The notes below the pieces were generated by a model that worked only from the letters and a program-made list of their open reading frames with translations, was not told where the DNA came from and did no database searches. The translations under genes were made by a program, and so were the position numbers. A stretch of DNA of 5,655 nt from Candidatus Babelota bacterium (GTDB taxonomy: Bacteria; Babelota; Babeliae; Babelales; Vermiphilaceae), in assembly GCA_013213985.1 (NCBI GenBank), contig JABSSP010000170.1, positions 1 through 5,655 of the forward strand, given 5' to 3'. Below are positions 4,995 through 5,655 of this stretch, one piece after another (within the stretch, counting starts at the first letter, position 1; every line of letters begins with the position of its first letter).

Positions 4995-5655
4995 TTACGC
5001 TTTTTTAGTTTTGCTATACTCTACTTTATGTAATACTAAACCTTTTGCTGGTGCATTTAGCAAGGTTTGTTTAGAATCACGTTCATCAAGGGCTTTTTTT
5101 AAACAAAAAATAAGCATTTCATCACGCGATGCAACGTCTAAACAGGCACCAACAATTCTACGAACCATGTGATGCAAAAACTTAGGTCCACTCACGGTGA
5201 TTCTGTGAGCGCCTAATTTTTTACAATACGAAAGATCAATTGATTTAATTGTACGCACCGTATCACCATCACGTTCATCCCCAGTCGAAAACGATCTAAA
5301 ATCATGTGTGCCAACAAAAATGTGTAAACTTTTTTTTAATTTTTCTAAATTAAATGATTTATGAAAATACCAACCGTAGCGTTGAACAAATGGTTTTGGA
5401 CGATGAGAAAAAAAATAATAGTAGTAGAGTTTTGTTTCAATATTTGCGTGCAAATGAAATGATCTATCAATTTTTTCTATTGAGCGTATTACAATGTCGT
5501 CAGGAAGTGCATTGTTCAAAGCAAAATGCATTTTTTTTGGAGTAACTAAAATATTAGTTTGCAAAACCGCAACTTGACCACGCGCATGAACGCCCGCGTC
5601 AGTTCGCGAAACACCAAAGAGTCGTGCGTCTTGATTAAAAACTGATGTGAAACTT
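4995..5655 (-). CDS. truA: tRNA pseudouridine(38-40) synthase TruA (N-terminus beyond right edge)
   Basis: TruA converts uridines 38, 39 and 40 of the tRNA anticodon stem to pseudouridine in the cytoplasm. About 219 residues are visible; the frame stays open to base 5655, so roughly the first 40 residues (of a usual 245-270) are outside. The catalytic block SRTDAGVHARGQVA is present, with RTDAGVHA encoded at 5583-5606 and the catalytic aspartate codon at 5598-5600. Downstream hallmarks are GTHDFRSFS, then VSGPKFLHHMVRRIVGACLD, the conserved helix near the active site, and APAKGLVLHKVEY near the C-terminus, matching the usual APA-x-GL-x-L-x-x-V-x-Y ending. All are intact, so the enzyme should be active. 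The start codon is not in the window; an internal TTG at 5562-5564 (LQTNIL) is not a start, because it would remove the catalytic aspartate. The small membrane protein gene follows 26 bases later. Confidence 0.95.
   Translation of the reverse strand, partial: SFTSVFNQDARLFGVSRTDAGVHARGQVAVLQTNILVTPKKMHFALNNALPDDIVIRSIEKIDRSFHLHANIETKLYYYYFFSHRPKPFVQRYGWYFHKSFNLEKLKKSLHIFVGTHDFRSFSTGDERDGDTVRTIKSIDLSYCKKLGAHRITVSGPKFLHHMVRRIVGACLDVASRDEMLIFCLKKALDERDSKQTLLNAPAKGLVLHKVEYSKTKKA

Noticed and set aside
4990..5172. Plus-strand open frames at 4990-5172 and 5354-5545
   Set aside because: Both are antisense to truA, whose conserved motifs are intact.

Overview
This AT-rich window looks like chromosomal DNA of a Gram-negative-type (diderm) bacterium: it has type IV pilus-type PilM and PilN-like proteins, a VKOR disulfide enzyme and several proteins with Sec signal peptides or signal anchors. 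The mix of a reduced pilus/competence module, a GNAT protein and a glycosyltransferase-like protein with export signals, short lineage-specific secreted proteins and a decayed transposase would fit a small-genome host-associated lineage such as Candidatus Dependentiae (TM6). That placement is inferred from gene style only; no rRNA or other diagnostic marker is present.

Left block (1-3123, all minus strand). Reading from right to left, five genes are packed head to tail: prmC (release-factor glutamine methyltransferase), a compact PilM/HofM-like protein, a PilN-like protein, a stand-alone VKOR-family thiol oxidoreductase, and a family-4-like glycosyltransferase that carries a signal peptide and runs off the left edge. 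Gaps are an overlap of 29 bases, then 6, 12 and 26 bases, so this is very probably one transcript devoted mainly to the cell envelope.

Middle block (3124-4157, plus strand). Directly upstream of prmC, and divergent from it, lies the C-terminal scrap of an IS5-type DDE transposase. It is followed by two genes for small exported proteins, 139 and 57 residues, 9 bases apart. The first has a histidine-rich C-terminal tail; neither belongs to a family I recognise. The pair is followed by a perfect 10-bp hairpin and then a strong bidirectional intrinsic terminator shared with the facing gene block.

Right block (4158-5655, minus strand). From right to left: truA (tRNA pseudouridine synthase, start beyond the right edge), a 61-residue two-helix membrane protein with a glycine-zipper-like first helix, and a GNAT acetyltransferase domain behind an N-terminal membrane anchor. 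The GNAT gene ends at the shared terminator.

No tRNA, rRNA or CRISPR array was seen. The points most worth attention are the enzymes predicted to sit outside the cytoplasm although their usual donor substrates are cytosolic (GT4-like and GNAT), the PilM-like protein that seems to have lost its nucleotide-binding motif, and the uncharacterised secreted two-gene cassette beside a transposase remnant.
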